Shown here: piece by piece, positions 15,901-23,300 of the stretch
Layout: each line of letters starts with the position of its first letter
How positions within the stretch are numbered: position 1 is the first letter of the stretch
Assembly (NCBI GenBank): GCA_035541995.1
Contig: DATKMG010000768.1
Coordinates: 1-24,462 of the forward strand
Length of the DNA stretch: 24,462 nt
Origin: DATKMG01 sp035541995
GTDB taxonomy: Bacteria > Acidobacteriota > Terriglobia > Versatilivoradales > Versatilivoraceae
Direction: 5' to 3'
Notes under the pieces: generated by a model
Told to the model about the DNA's origin: nothing
Database searches by the model: none
Seen by the model: the letters and a program-made list of their open reading frames with translations, nothing else
Made by a program: the position numbers and the translations under genes

Positions 15901-16525
15901 CGCTGATGCCATCCAGGCTTCGGATGCAACAGCAACTTTTGGCATTCAAGTTGGAGCGGGAGAGCAACTGCTGTTTCCCAACTTCGTTCAAGCCCTGCGT
16001 GATCGACACATCCCTGGAATAGGCGCGAAGGGTCCAGCCTTTGTCGGCTCGCTGTTTGTCGAGGTCTCAACCGGAGACCTGTCGGGATTATCGGTCATGG
16101 CCCGGACTTCGTCTCCCGGGGGAGGCGGGCATTTTGGCCTCTTCTACGGCAGTTTGCCTGAAGGAACTACCTGTCAGGGGAGTACCTGGATCTACGGGCT
16201 TCAACAAAACGAAAAGACTCGAACGAACTTAGCACTGGTCAATACCGGAGAACTGGACTCGAGCAGCACGACTTTCAAAATTGAATTGTTCGATGGCGAA
16301 AGCGGAACCAAGGTAAATACCCTCGAGTCGATCACACTAAACTCCAGGAGATGGATGCAGATCGGAACTATCCTTTCCCAATACGCCACGGGAACCGCAC
16401 AAGGATTCGCCCGCATTACCAAGACCGCAGGAACCAACCCCTTTATCGTGTATGCCGTCATCAATGATGGAGCCCAGCCCGGCCAAGGCACTGGCGACGG
16501 CGCGTTTCTGCTCGCCTCGCCATGA
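12908..16525 (+). CDS. Secreted reprolysin-like metalloprotease with FN3, IPT/TIG and BACON modules
   Basis: A 1205-residue multidomain protein. A membrane/signal stretch lies near residues 62-80 (FTLVLVILFLGTRVLGA), followed by a propeptide-like region. The metzincin catalytic domain (about 250-450) carries the zinc motif HEMGHNFGASH (391-401) and a likely Met-turn at M417. Next come an FN3 domain (about 450-541), an IPT/TIG domain (about 546-623) and a BACON-type domain (about 626-711, CAYSVSPTSQSFPASGG). Two related C-terminal units (about 716-957 and 961-1205) follow, each ending in YAVIND. It probably cleaves extracellular protein or glycoprotein while the other modules bind substrate or surface. 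The ATG at 12908 is preferred over a GTG 12 nt earlier because GAGGTG lies 9 nt upstream. The roughly 60 residues before the hydrophobic segment are unusual for a signal peptide, so the true start could be missed. Its last 120 coding bases recur at the right edge of the window. Confidence 0.9.
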   Translation: MSDPDLWITKRWWAGIRLRHIFNPGQRGQQCPSVPHPHLRLLLFARYALRASFTVFQATFRRGLRCFTLVLVILFLGTRVLGASNPPTYPNPIERFVSNYEVRSLEIQRILQQVKSHQEISLAVGGRELRLALEPRDLRSPRYRAEALMSNGKSRRVASLGVQSYLGEVKDIQGAQARFTLREDSLDGVILTPEDWYFVEPLSRYSAAALPSEFVVYRRSDLKPEAFGSCGVNMIEKISQGLEVLAPIVHEHDLNGLVAQIATEADWEYVTGLGGSAESNNEILNILNQVEGVYQTELSISLQVVFQHTWETSSEPYSSTAPSTLLQEFTDYWNSKFSDTDYDLAHLWTGKDMDGSTVGIAWRAAVCTKEYSYGISQKMTGNPAKFILTAHEMGHNFGASHPDQENPPHTECSTSIMNSRISTDFSFCQFSRDQINNYLFQHSSCLTPGAEPAAPSNLSATAISSSQILLSWQDNSSDESSFKLHRKAGSNGSWGEIAATGANATSYTDTGLSGNTTYSYRVQASNNSGDSPFSNEASATTLSALPSVSGFSPTSAPVGSRVTITGSNFTGATLVKFNTTAASSFNVDTDKQISAMVPDGATNGPISVTTPAGTVSSSTNFLVSACAYSVSPTSQSFPASGGSGRLNISTVGGCSWTAASNPGWISINSSKSGTGSGMITYQVASNPGPVLRTGTVTVGDRSATISEAPGQNGGTVAKKIFLPIVLSSAGMNGSFFTSELTLTNNGSLNSLPEFTYTSAIGSGSGHAQVALEAGRQQIIPDAISYLRSLGIPIPSSGNQGGTLQIAFTGLSSLLDASASARITTPVKEGRAGLAYNGITPENVLSGPSFLCGLRQNSTDRSNVAIQNAGSSSDGDITLKLTVFSGDASSPFTKELPLEALSPGGFKQISGILTSNGLSLSNGYVRVERVSGSAPYYAYAVINDQVTSDGSFIPPMSDGSLVGKRRQTLPVIVESGVFSSELIVTNWSGSQKTLVCDFVADAIQASDATATFGIQVGAGEQLLFPNFVQALRDRHIPGIGAKGPAFVGSLFVEVSTGDLSGLSVMARTSSPGGGGHFGLFYGSLPEGTTCQGSTWIYGLQQNEKTRTNLALVNTGELDSSSTTFKIELFDGESGTKVNTLESITLNSRRWMQIGTILSQYATGTAQGFARITKTAGTNPFIVYAVINDGAQPGQGTGDGAFLLASP
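16372..16491 (+). repeat. 120-bp near-exact repeat, copy 1 (inside metalloprotease 3' end)
   Basis: This stretch matches 24343-24462 at 119 of 120 positions, offset 7971 bp and on the same strand. The only difference (C16489 versus G24460) is a silent third-position change in a Gly codon. It encodes LSQYATGTAQGF through the PGQGT near the C-terminus. Confidence 0.95.
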
Positions 16526-16740
16526 GTCAGAGAGTGTCGGCTGGGTCTTTCGTGCGAGACGTAATAATTCAGAAGGCGTGAGAGAACTGGAGACCGTCGG
16601 CGCGGACAGGATGTCTTCCTTTCTTTCTGCTCTTCAGTCATCAGCTCCGCCCATCTGACCAGGCGAAGAAGCCGCGCGTTTGTTGTACCTCGGGAAGGGG
16701 TTTTCCTGCGTAACAAAATAAGCCCCACCCATTAGTCTGG
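16526..16740. other. Intergenic spacer after the metalloprotease
   Basis: About 215 bp without a gene, RNA or terminator that I can support. It ends at the extended -10 promoter that precedes the decayed sigma gene. Confidence 0.5.
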
Positions 16741-16749
16741 TGATATAAT
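16741..16749 (+). promoter_or_regulatory. Extended -10 promoter upstream of the sigma remnant and kinase
   Basis: TGATATAAT is a perfect extended -10 element (TGn followed by TATAAT). No good -35 is present 16-18 bp upstream, as is usual for extended -10 promoters. It sits 33 bp before the ancestral ATG of the sigma remnant and could now drive the kinase gene with a long leader. Confidence 0.5.
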
Positions 16750-16781
16750 TCGGCTGTTCCTACCCTTTGCTGCGGGGGCAA

Positions 16782-17055
16782 ATGGTGAGGGTTGACTCCG
16801 CAGAGCAAGTCACATAACTACTTTGGTCCTGGAGCAAGGGCAACCAATCGCACTGGAAAACTGACTCCCTGGTCTTTGGCGAATTGCACCACCTGGCAAA
16901 AGGCTATATGCACGGCAAGCGCGAACGTCATATCCAGCTAACCACCGCGCTGATTCACGAAGTCTTTGTAAGGTTGATCGATTGGGAAAGCGCGAGCTGG
17001 CAGAACCGGGTCTCAGCTCGGCTGATGCGGCGGATTCTGGTGAAAGAAACGGAAG
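16782..17055 (+). pseudogene. Decayed ECF RNA polymerase sigma factor
   Basis: The reading frame starting at ATG 16782 gives MVRVDSAEQVT, then a TAA stop (16815-16817) where related proteins have Gln, then LLWSWSKGNQS and, after a scrambled HWKTDS, LVFGELHHLAKGYM, TTALIHEVFVRLIDW, SWQNR and LMRRILV. This is the order of the ECF sigma group (TIGR02999 type) that often sits beside Ser/Thr kinase genes in Acidobacteria and Planctomycetes. Three kinds of damage are visible. One is the in-frame stop. The second is a stretch (16848-16872) where SALEKLTPLV appears to have lost three single bases. The third is loss of about five residues (AHFFG-like) before SARLMRRILV. After about 17043 the sequence no longer resembles a sigma factor, and the promoter-binding region 4 is absent. 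The 3' part runs into repeat-like DNA. It is very unlikely to make a working sigma factor. Confidence 0.8.
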
Positions 17056-17111
17056 AAGTGCATCTTCCTCCGAAAGGAGCAACGAGATGCCAATCCTCCT
17101 CTGAAGGCTTC

Positions 17112-17124
17112 AAAGGGGGAATTG
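17112..17124 (+). repeat. Dispersed AAGGGGGAAT motif, copy 1
   Basis: AAAGGGGGAATTG occurs in the spacer ahead of the kinase start. The same 12-mer AAAGGGGGAATT recurs after the kinase gene (20255-20266), and the 10-base core recurs at 24295-24304 and inverted at 24122-24131. All four copies are intergenic. Confidence 0.6.
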
Positions 17125-17175
17125 GACACCCCCTGACCACTTCCAGAGGAATTGTGGGGCTTAGAATCATAACCA

Positions 17176-20100
17176 ATGACCATGGATCGTCAACGTTGGA
17201 AGGAAATTGAAGCCATTTATCAGGTCGCCGTGGATAAAGCGGAAGACCAGCGACAGGCTTACCTCGACCAGGTTTGCGCTGACGATGCCGACCTGCGCTC
17301 TGAGGTTGATGCTCTGCTGGCCGTTCGCGAGAGCCAGGGTGCCGGGCTTGTAGTCCCGGCCCTAGAGCAAGTGGCACAATCGTACCGGGCAGTGGCCCGC
17401 GGCCGCCTGATAGGACAGCGACTGGGATCGTATGAGGTCCTCTCCTTGCTTGGGAAAGGGGGAATGGGAGAAGTCTACCTGGCTCGAGACAGCCGGTTGG
17501 ACCGCCAGTTGGCGATCAAGGTCCTGCCCGCCGATGTGGCCGAGGACCCTGAGCGGTTGCGACGGTTTGTGCGAGAGGCCAAGGCGGCTTCTGCTCTGAA
17601 TCATCCGAACATTGCCACCATTCATGAGATTGGGGAATCGGAAGGCATTCACTGGATTGCCATGGAACTGGTGGAGGGCCAGACGTTGGAGGAGCGGATT
17701 CATGGCCACGGCCACCCTCACCCGGTCCGTCAGGAGACGGACCACCCTCTCCCGCCGAGCGGGAGAGAGCATGATGAAAATCGGGGGCTAATATCTCCAC
17801 GCGGGCGAGAGCCGGAATCCGCCAAGGTTTCCCTCGCTCCCGACCGGAGGAGAGGGTCGCGAGGTGAGGGGGCACGGGCATCGTTAAAGACAGCCGAGAT
17901 CCTCGATATCAGTATTCAGGCAGCCGACGGGCTGGAGGCGGCCCACAAGAAGGGGATCATTCACCGAGACCTCAAGCCCGCCAACATCATGCTGACAGCG
18001 GAAGGCCGGGTGAAAGTGCTGGATTTCGGGTTGGCCAAGAGAATTCCTCCCGAGACGCCCTCTGAAGGAACCGCGGCCAGTACGGAGTCTCAGACCACGC
18101 CGGGCGTAATCATGGGGACGGTCGATTACATGAGCCCGGAACAGGTGCTGGGTCTGGAGGTGGACCAGCGGACTGACCTGTTCAGCCTGGGCGTGGTGCT
18201 TTATAACATGGCGACAGGGCGGTTGCCCTTCAGCGGGGCCACTGGGACCGATACGATGTACAAGATCCTACATGCAGAGCCGGAGGCTATCGGCAGGATC
18301 AATCCTGGCAGCCCGCCGGAACTGGAACGGATCGTTGAGAAGTGCCTGGAGAAGGATCAGGGACTGCGTTATCAGCATGCCTCGGACCTGTGCTCCGACC
18401 TGAAGCGACTGAAGCGCGACACCGAGGTGGGGACGGTGGGGACAGAAGTGTCAAAGCTCAAGCGGCAACGGCTCTTGATTTGGGCATTGGCACTCCTGCT
18501 GATCGGAGTTGTCGCAGGCGGCGGATTCTGGTTCTTTCGGAAGAGAAATGAAATAACAGAAGCTCCCATGCTTCCCGTCCCTTTCACAACCGATCCGGGT
18601 TTCCAATTATGGCCAAGTTTTTCTCCCGATGGCAAGCAGGTGGCCTTCGCCATGAATAGCGAGAAACAAGACAACTGGGATATCTACATCAAACAGATCG
18701 GGAGTGAAACTCCTCGGCGGCTGACTACTGATCCACATGACGACGCCTTGCCTGCCTGGTCACCGGATGGACTGTCCATTGCATTTGTACGTGGGTTGGA
18801 TGACTCGAAACAGGCAGTCATGTTGGTACCTGCCAACGGAGGGCGAGAACGCCCTGTGGCCGAATTCCAGGGTGTGGAGGGAGTCGGCTGGCATCCCGGT
18901 GGGAAGTGGCTGGTCGTTGCTTGTAAGGATTCTCCGGGTGAGCCCAGGGCAATCTATCTGATTTCCCTGGAGACAGGTGAGAAGCGGAGGTTGACTTCCC
19001 CTCCGCAGGGAATCGGCGGGGACGAGCAACCCGCTTTCTCCCCCGACGGGCGATGGCTCGCTTTCACTCGTGCTTTGGGGGGGGCGTCGGAGATCTTTGT
19101 GCTTCCAGTCTCTGCCAGGCTTGAACCAGGGGCTGAACCCAAACAACTCACTTTTGGGGATCGGACGGCGCGTTACCCTGCCTGGATGCCGGATGGGAAA
19201 GAACTGGTTTTCATCTATGGCAGTAAGTCACTCCACTGTGGACTCTGGAGGGTTTCGATCTCCGGCTCAGACAAGCCGAGACCCCTGCCCTTCTCGGGCG
19301 AAGGCTCGGCTACCAGTCCTTCGGTGTCTCAGGAAAACCACCGTCTGGTCTATGCAACAGTGACTTATGACATCAATATCTGGCGCCACCAGATCCCAAG
19401 GGGCAAACAGAAACCCGCACCTCCGTCCAGATTCTTCCCCTCCTCTCAAACGCAGGAATTACCCCTGTATTCTCCTGACGGCAAGGAAGTGGCCTATGTT
19501 TCCTACGCTTCAGGCGCCAGCGAAATCTGGATTTCCGGCAGTGATGGATCCAGTCCCCTGCAGTTAACCCATTTTGGCGGGCCTATGCCGAATGGCCCCC
19601 GCTGGTCCCCGGATGGGAAACAGCTTGTCTTCTCGATGGCTTCAGGGGATCAGATGGAAATCTTCACTATTCCTGCTCAAGGCGGACAAGCGAAGCAACT
19701 GACCCACACCCCATTCAATAAAGGAAACCCAAGCTATTCGCAGGATGGCAAATGGATCTACTTCGACTGGACCCGTGGTGGAGATGCCCAAATCTGGAAG
19801 ATGCCGGTGGAAGGGGGAGAGCCTGTGCAGGTGACCAGGAAGGGTGGCGCTGGCCCCCTGGAATCGATGGATGGCGGGACATTGTTCTACTTGAAAGGTG
19901 GGTACTTCTCTGAACTCTGGATGGTTCCTGTGGGGAGAGGGGAGGAGACGAGGATTTTGGATGGCGTTCTAGCAGGGCATTACGATGTGAAGGAGCACGG
20001 CATCTACTACTTCTCAGGGCCAGATTGGAAGAATACAAAAGTGTCCTATTACGATCTGGCCAGCAGGAAAACCAAGCTCCTCACCCCGATCCAAGGTAAT

Positions 20101-20205
20101 GTCTTGTTTGGATTCACGGTATCCGCCGATGAGGATTGGTTCCTGGTTACTCAAGGAAATGGATGGGAGCGCAGCAACCTGATGCTGGTGGAGAACTTCA
20201 GGTAA
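17176..20205 (+). CDS. Membrane Ser/Thr protein kinase with TolB-like PD40 propeller
   Basis: A 1009-residue receptor kinase. A helical N-terminus (RQRWKEIEAIYQVAVDKA, about 5-22) typical of the group leads to a Pkn-type kinase domain (about 86-400). That domain has the Gly loop GKGGMGEV (93-100), K115 (AIKV), catalytic HRDLKPAN (263-270) and DFG (283-285). A transmembrane helix follows at about 432-454. The C-terminal part is an extracytoplasmic beta-propeller of at least seven PD40-like repeats (FSPDGKQVAF, WSPDGLSIAF, FSPDGRWLAF, WMPDGKELVF, YSPDGKEVAY, WSPDGKQLVF, YSQDGKWIYF). It should phosphorylate cytosolic proteins in response to something bound by the propeller. ATG codons at 17176 and 17182 are both possible. 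About 61 residues (176-236) between LEERI and LKTAEI are an insertion of palindromic-repeat DNA. The catalytic motifs survive. The sigma factor normally paired with such kinases is a pseudogene just upstream. Confidence 0.93.
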   Translation: MTMDRQRWKEIEAIYQVAVDKAEDQRQAYLDQVCADDADLRSEVDALLAVRESQGAGLVVPALEQVAQSYRAVARGRLIGQRLGSYEVLSLLGKGGMGEVYLARDSRLDRQLAIKVLPADVAEDPERLRRFVREAKAASALNHPNIATIHEIGESEGIHWIAMELVEGQTLEERIHGHGHPHPVRQETDHPLPPSGREHDENRGLISPRGREPESAKVSLAPDRRRGSRGEGARASLKTAEILDISIQAADGLEAAHKKGIIHRDLKPANIMLTAEGRVKVLDFGLAKRIPPETPSEGTAASTESQTTPGVIMGTVDYMSPEQVLGLEVDQRTDLFSLGVVLYNMATGRLPFSGATGTDTMYKILHAEPEAIGRINPGSPPELERIVEKCLEKDQGLRYQHASDLCSDLKRLKRDTEVGTVGTEVSKLKRQRLLIWALALLLIGVVAGGGFWFFRKRNEITEAPMLPVPFTTDPGFQLWPSFSPDGKQVAFAMNSEKQDNWDIYIKQIGSETPRRLTTDPHDDALPAWSPDGLSIAFVRGLDDSKQAVMLVPANGGRERPVAEFQGVEGVGWHPGGKWLVVACKDSPGEPRAIYLISLETGEKRRLTSPPQGIGGDEQPAFSPDGRWLAFTRALGGASEIFVLPVSARLEPGAEPKQLTFGDRTARYPAWMPDGKELVFIYGSKSLHCGLWRVSISGSDKPRPLPFSGEGSATSPSVSQENHRLVYATVTYDINIWRHQIPRGKQKPAPPSRFFPSSQTQELPLYSPDGKEVAYVSYASGASEIWISGSDGSSPLQLTHFGGPMPNGPRWSPDGKQLVFSMASGDQMEIFTIPAQGGQAKQLTHTPFNKGNPSYSQDGKWIYFDWTRGGDAQIWKMPVEGGEPVQVTRKGGAGPLESMDGGTLFYLKGGYFSELWMVPVGRGEETRILDGVLAGHYDVKEHGIYYFSGPDWKNTKVSYYDLASRKTKLLTPIQGNVLFGFTVSADEDWFLVTQGNGWERSNLMLVENFR
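17715..17870 (+). repeat. In-frame palindromic repeat element within the kinase domain
   Basis: The insertion is bounded by an 8-bp inverted repeat CCCTCACC (17715-17722) and GGTGAGGG (17863-17870). It contains two exact hairpins, GGTCCGTC-agga-GACGGACC (17724-17743) and CTCTCCCGC-CGA-GCGGGAGAG (17747-17767), plus a CCCTC/GAGGG pairing (17831-17856). Translation through it is His/Pro/Arg-rich and low in hydrophobic residues, unlike the kinase around it. It resembles intergenic palindromic repeats rather than coding sequence, yet has no stop in this frame and a length divisible by three. Confidence 0.75.
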
Positions 20206-20228
20206 GTGACGAGTGGCGAGTGACGAGT
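20205..20228 (+). repeat. Short direct repeat at the kinase stop codon
   Basis: AGTGACGAGT occurs twice (20205-20214 and 20219-20228) separated by GGCG, beginning at the last base of the kinase stop codon. It is a low-complexity intergenic repeat with no terminator features. Confidence 0.6.
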
Positions 20229-20243
20229 CAATCAGGAAAGTGA

Positions 20244-20266
20244 TCCCCTCTTAAAAAGGGGGAATT
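20244..20266 (+). repeat. Dispersed AAGGGGGAAT motif, copy 2, with small inverted repeat
   Basis: TCCCCTCTT and AAAAAGGGGGA form an imperfect hairpin around an A-rich loop. AAAGGGGGAATT at 20255-20266 is shared with the spacer before the kinase. It lies between the kinase and TonB receptor genes. Confidence 0.5.
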
Positions 20267-20351
20267 AAGTGGAAGCCCACTGGTCTTCCTCACGGGAGGA
20301 ATAGAGATATAGCTGGTTTGGTTGCATCCGCTTATGCATGACCCATTGACC

Positions 20352-20373
20352 ACCTGGATGGAGCCAGGTCACT
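20352..20373 (+). promoter_or_regulatory. Hairpin presenting the ribosome site of the TonB receptor gene
   Basis: ACCTGG (20352-20357) and CCAGGT (20364-20369) pair exactly and place ATGGAG in a six-base loop. GGAG (20360-20363) in that loop is the best Shine-Dalgarno candidate, 10 nt ahead of the ATG at 20374. Accessibility of this site could set expression. Confidence 0.4.
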
Positions 20374-23300
20374 ATGAATATCAGGTCAAAACGGGGGATG
20401 GGACTGGGTTCGTTTAGCCTGCTTGCTCTCGTTTTTCTCGCCGGGCACCTCAGGGCTCAAGGAGAGCGCGGCGCCATCACCGGTGTCATTAGAGACGCAA
20501 GCGGCGCAGTGGTACCCAATGCAGAAGTGACGATCCTCAACAAAGCCACCGGGGTCGAAGACAAGGCTGTCTCCACGGACGTCGGCTTGTACCGGGCTCC
20601 TTATCTTGCCCCCGGCACATACACTGTCAGCGCCTCTCTGGACGGTTTCAAGACCGCGATCAGGGACAACGTAGAGGTCCCGGTGGCTACGACCGTGTCG
20701 TTGGATTTCACTCTGGACGTAGGCGAGGTGTCGGAAAGAATTACCGTTTCGGCCGAAACGCCGCTGCTGGAAGGATCGACGTCGGAGATCGGCACAAACA
20801 CCACGGACAAGGAATTCCACACCTGGCCGATTCTGGTCGATGACGGCATGCGCCAGTTGCAGAATTTCATCTTCGCCGCCATGCCGGGAACCGAGGGCGG
20901 GACCTTCCTGGGGTCCATCAATGGAGGCCAAGGTTACAGCCACGAAATTCTAATCGATGGCATTACTTTGGGCCGCTTCGACCTCACGGGAGGCAGCAAC
21001 AATGAGATGAGCCCCAGTGTGGATGCGACCTCGGATTTCAAGCTGCAGACTGGCAACCTGTCTGCCCAGTACGGGGCCACCCAGACAGCGGTGGCCAATT
21101 TCCTGATGAAATCAGGAACCAACAACATTCATGGGACTGCGTACTGGTTCCATCGCGACAACTGGCTGCGAGCCAATAGCTGGGCGGAGAACGCCAATAA
21201 TCTCGAAAGGCTTTCATATAAGGATAATTCTTTCGGTGGAACCATTGGAGGCCCAATCAAGAAGGACCGTACCCACTTCTTTGTCTCTTATGAGGGAGAT
21301 CGCCGGAAATCGCTCAATTGGAGTTCGACAAACGCGACCGTCCCACTGCCTGCCTTTAAAGCAGGTGACTTCTCGAAGCTGCTGGATCCGAACTTTACTG
21401 GAGATTCGAATTCCGGGACAGTCGTCGGACGGGACGCCCTGGGGCGAGATGTGATTTACGGCCAGGTTTATGATCCTACGACTTCAAGACAACTTCCTGA
21501 CGGCACCTGGATTCGTGATCCTTTCCCCGGAAACATTATCCCGACCGAAAAGTTCAGTTCGGTCAGCAGAAAGATCCTGGAACTAGCTGATACCCCCAAT
21601 CCGACTTTCAACACATTTCGCAGAAATATGCCGGCTGTAAGTGGCAGTCCGAATTTCCAGTTGAACGTCTGGGGGATCAAGCTGGATCATGTCATTAACG
21701 AAAAGCACAAGCTTTCGGGGTTTTTCAATTTCAGCCAGCGGGAGCGGAACATTCACAGTGGAGATGCGTTCCTCCCCATTCCAGGGCCTGCTTCCAGTAC
21801 CTGGCTGCTCCAGAAAACTCCATCACGGATATTCCGCTTTAGTGAGGACTGGACGCTCGGCGCCACCACGCTCAACCACTTCGGCTTCGGGTTTAACCGT
21901 TTCGGTAACGTTAACGGGCCCCCCAGCTCTGTTGTGGGAGCAGACTGGGCCGGCAAAATTGGTCTCACTGGAGTTGGCCCAAACACATTTCCTAAGATCT
22001 ATTTCCAGGCACCTAGTCCCACTCTAAATGGAGGGACCACGATGGGGGTGGGCGGCGCCTATGACACTCCCAACCAGAGCTTTGTCTGGGCCGATGATCT
22101 CACTATGATTCGACGCTCGCATAACATCAGGGTGGGAACCGAGATTCGCCGTTATCATTCCAACGACCGCAATCTATACGGGGCCGGCAGTTACTATATG
22201 CGAAACGATCAGACTGCACTTCCGGAATTTGCCGGTTCCACGGGATTTGCCTACGCCAGCTTCCTTCTGGGTGCGGTCGACAGTGCGGACCTTTTCATCC
22301 CTCTGACTTTTCAGGGACAGCGCATTTGGTACAGCGCCCTTTACGCTCAGGACGATTGGAAGATCAGTTCCAACCTCACGGTCAACCTTGGGGTGCGCTG
22401 GGAGATTCCCGGCCCCCTCAAGGAAGTGGCGGATCGAATGGGGGGCATGGACCCTACCAGGCCCAACCCGGGGGCAGACGGATTTCTGGGCGCTCTGACC
22501 TTCCTGGGGAACTGTGAAGGCTGCAATGGGCGGGACAGCTACCAGGACACTTATTACAAGCAGTATGGCCCGCGAGTCGGGTTTGCCTGGAACTTGAAGC
22601 CGAAGGTGGTAGTTCGGGGTGGCTATGGAATCAACTTCAGTGCGCCGCTCCAGTACTTTTTCACTACCTATCTCGACGCAGGATTCAACGGCGACAAATT
22701 GATCCCCGCCAATTCCGGCCGTTTCCGCCAGGATCCAAGTCTCAGGTGGGACCAGGGATATCCGCCCTACACTGAAACATCGCCCAGTCGTGACCCGTCC
22801 CTGCTCAATGGGGGTATAGTCGGTTACTTGCCGGCCAACAGTATCCGCCAACCCTATGTCCAGAACTGGAATCTTGGAATTCAGTACGAATTGCCCTGGA
22901 ACACGGTGGCCGAGGCCAACTACATCGGGAACAAAGGGACCCGGCTGGTCAACGGTTCCTTGAAAGGCTACCTAAATCAGCTCGATACCAAGTATCTGGC
23001 TCTGGGAGACGCTCTTTACGACGACATTTCAGACCACCCGGAGATACCCAAGCCTTATCCCAGTTTCAGCGGGTCGTTAGCGCAGGCATTGAGGCCGTGG
23101 CCCCAGTACTACCAGATTTGGGATAGGAATTACAACGATGGTAATTCCAGCTATCACGCACTTCAAATCACCCTCACCAAGCGGTCTTCCGTGGGGCTGA
23201 GCTTTTTGGCTGCCTATACGTTTTCCAAGTCGCTGGCCACTACCGACACGCCGATCAACGGCAATTATTATTCTTATGCCCAGGATTTCTACAATCGAAA

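Noticed and set aside
16201..16728. 175-codon minus-strand frame over the metalloprotease 3' end
   Set aside because: Antisense shadow of the metalloprotease coding region with no domain or ribosome site.
17176..20205. Kinase gene as a pseudogene because of the repeat insertion
   Set aside because: The frame is open throughout, and the Gly loop, Lys115, HRD and DFG motifs and the full propeller are intact, so a functional product is the simpler reading.
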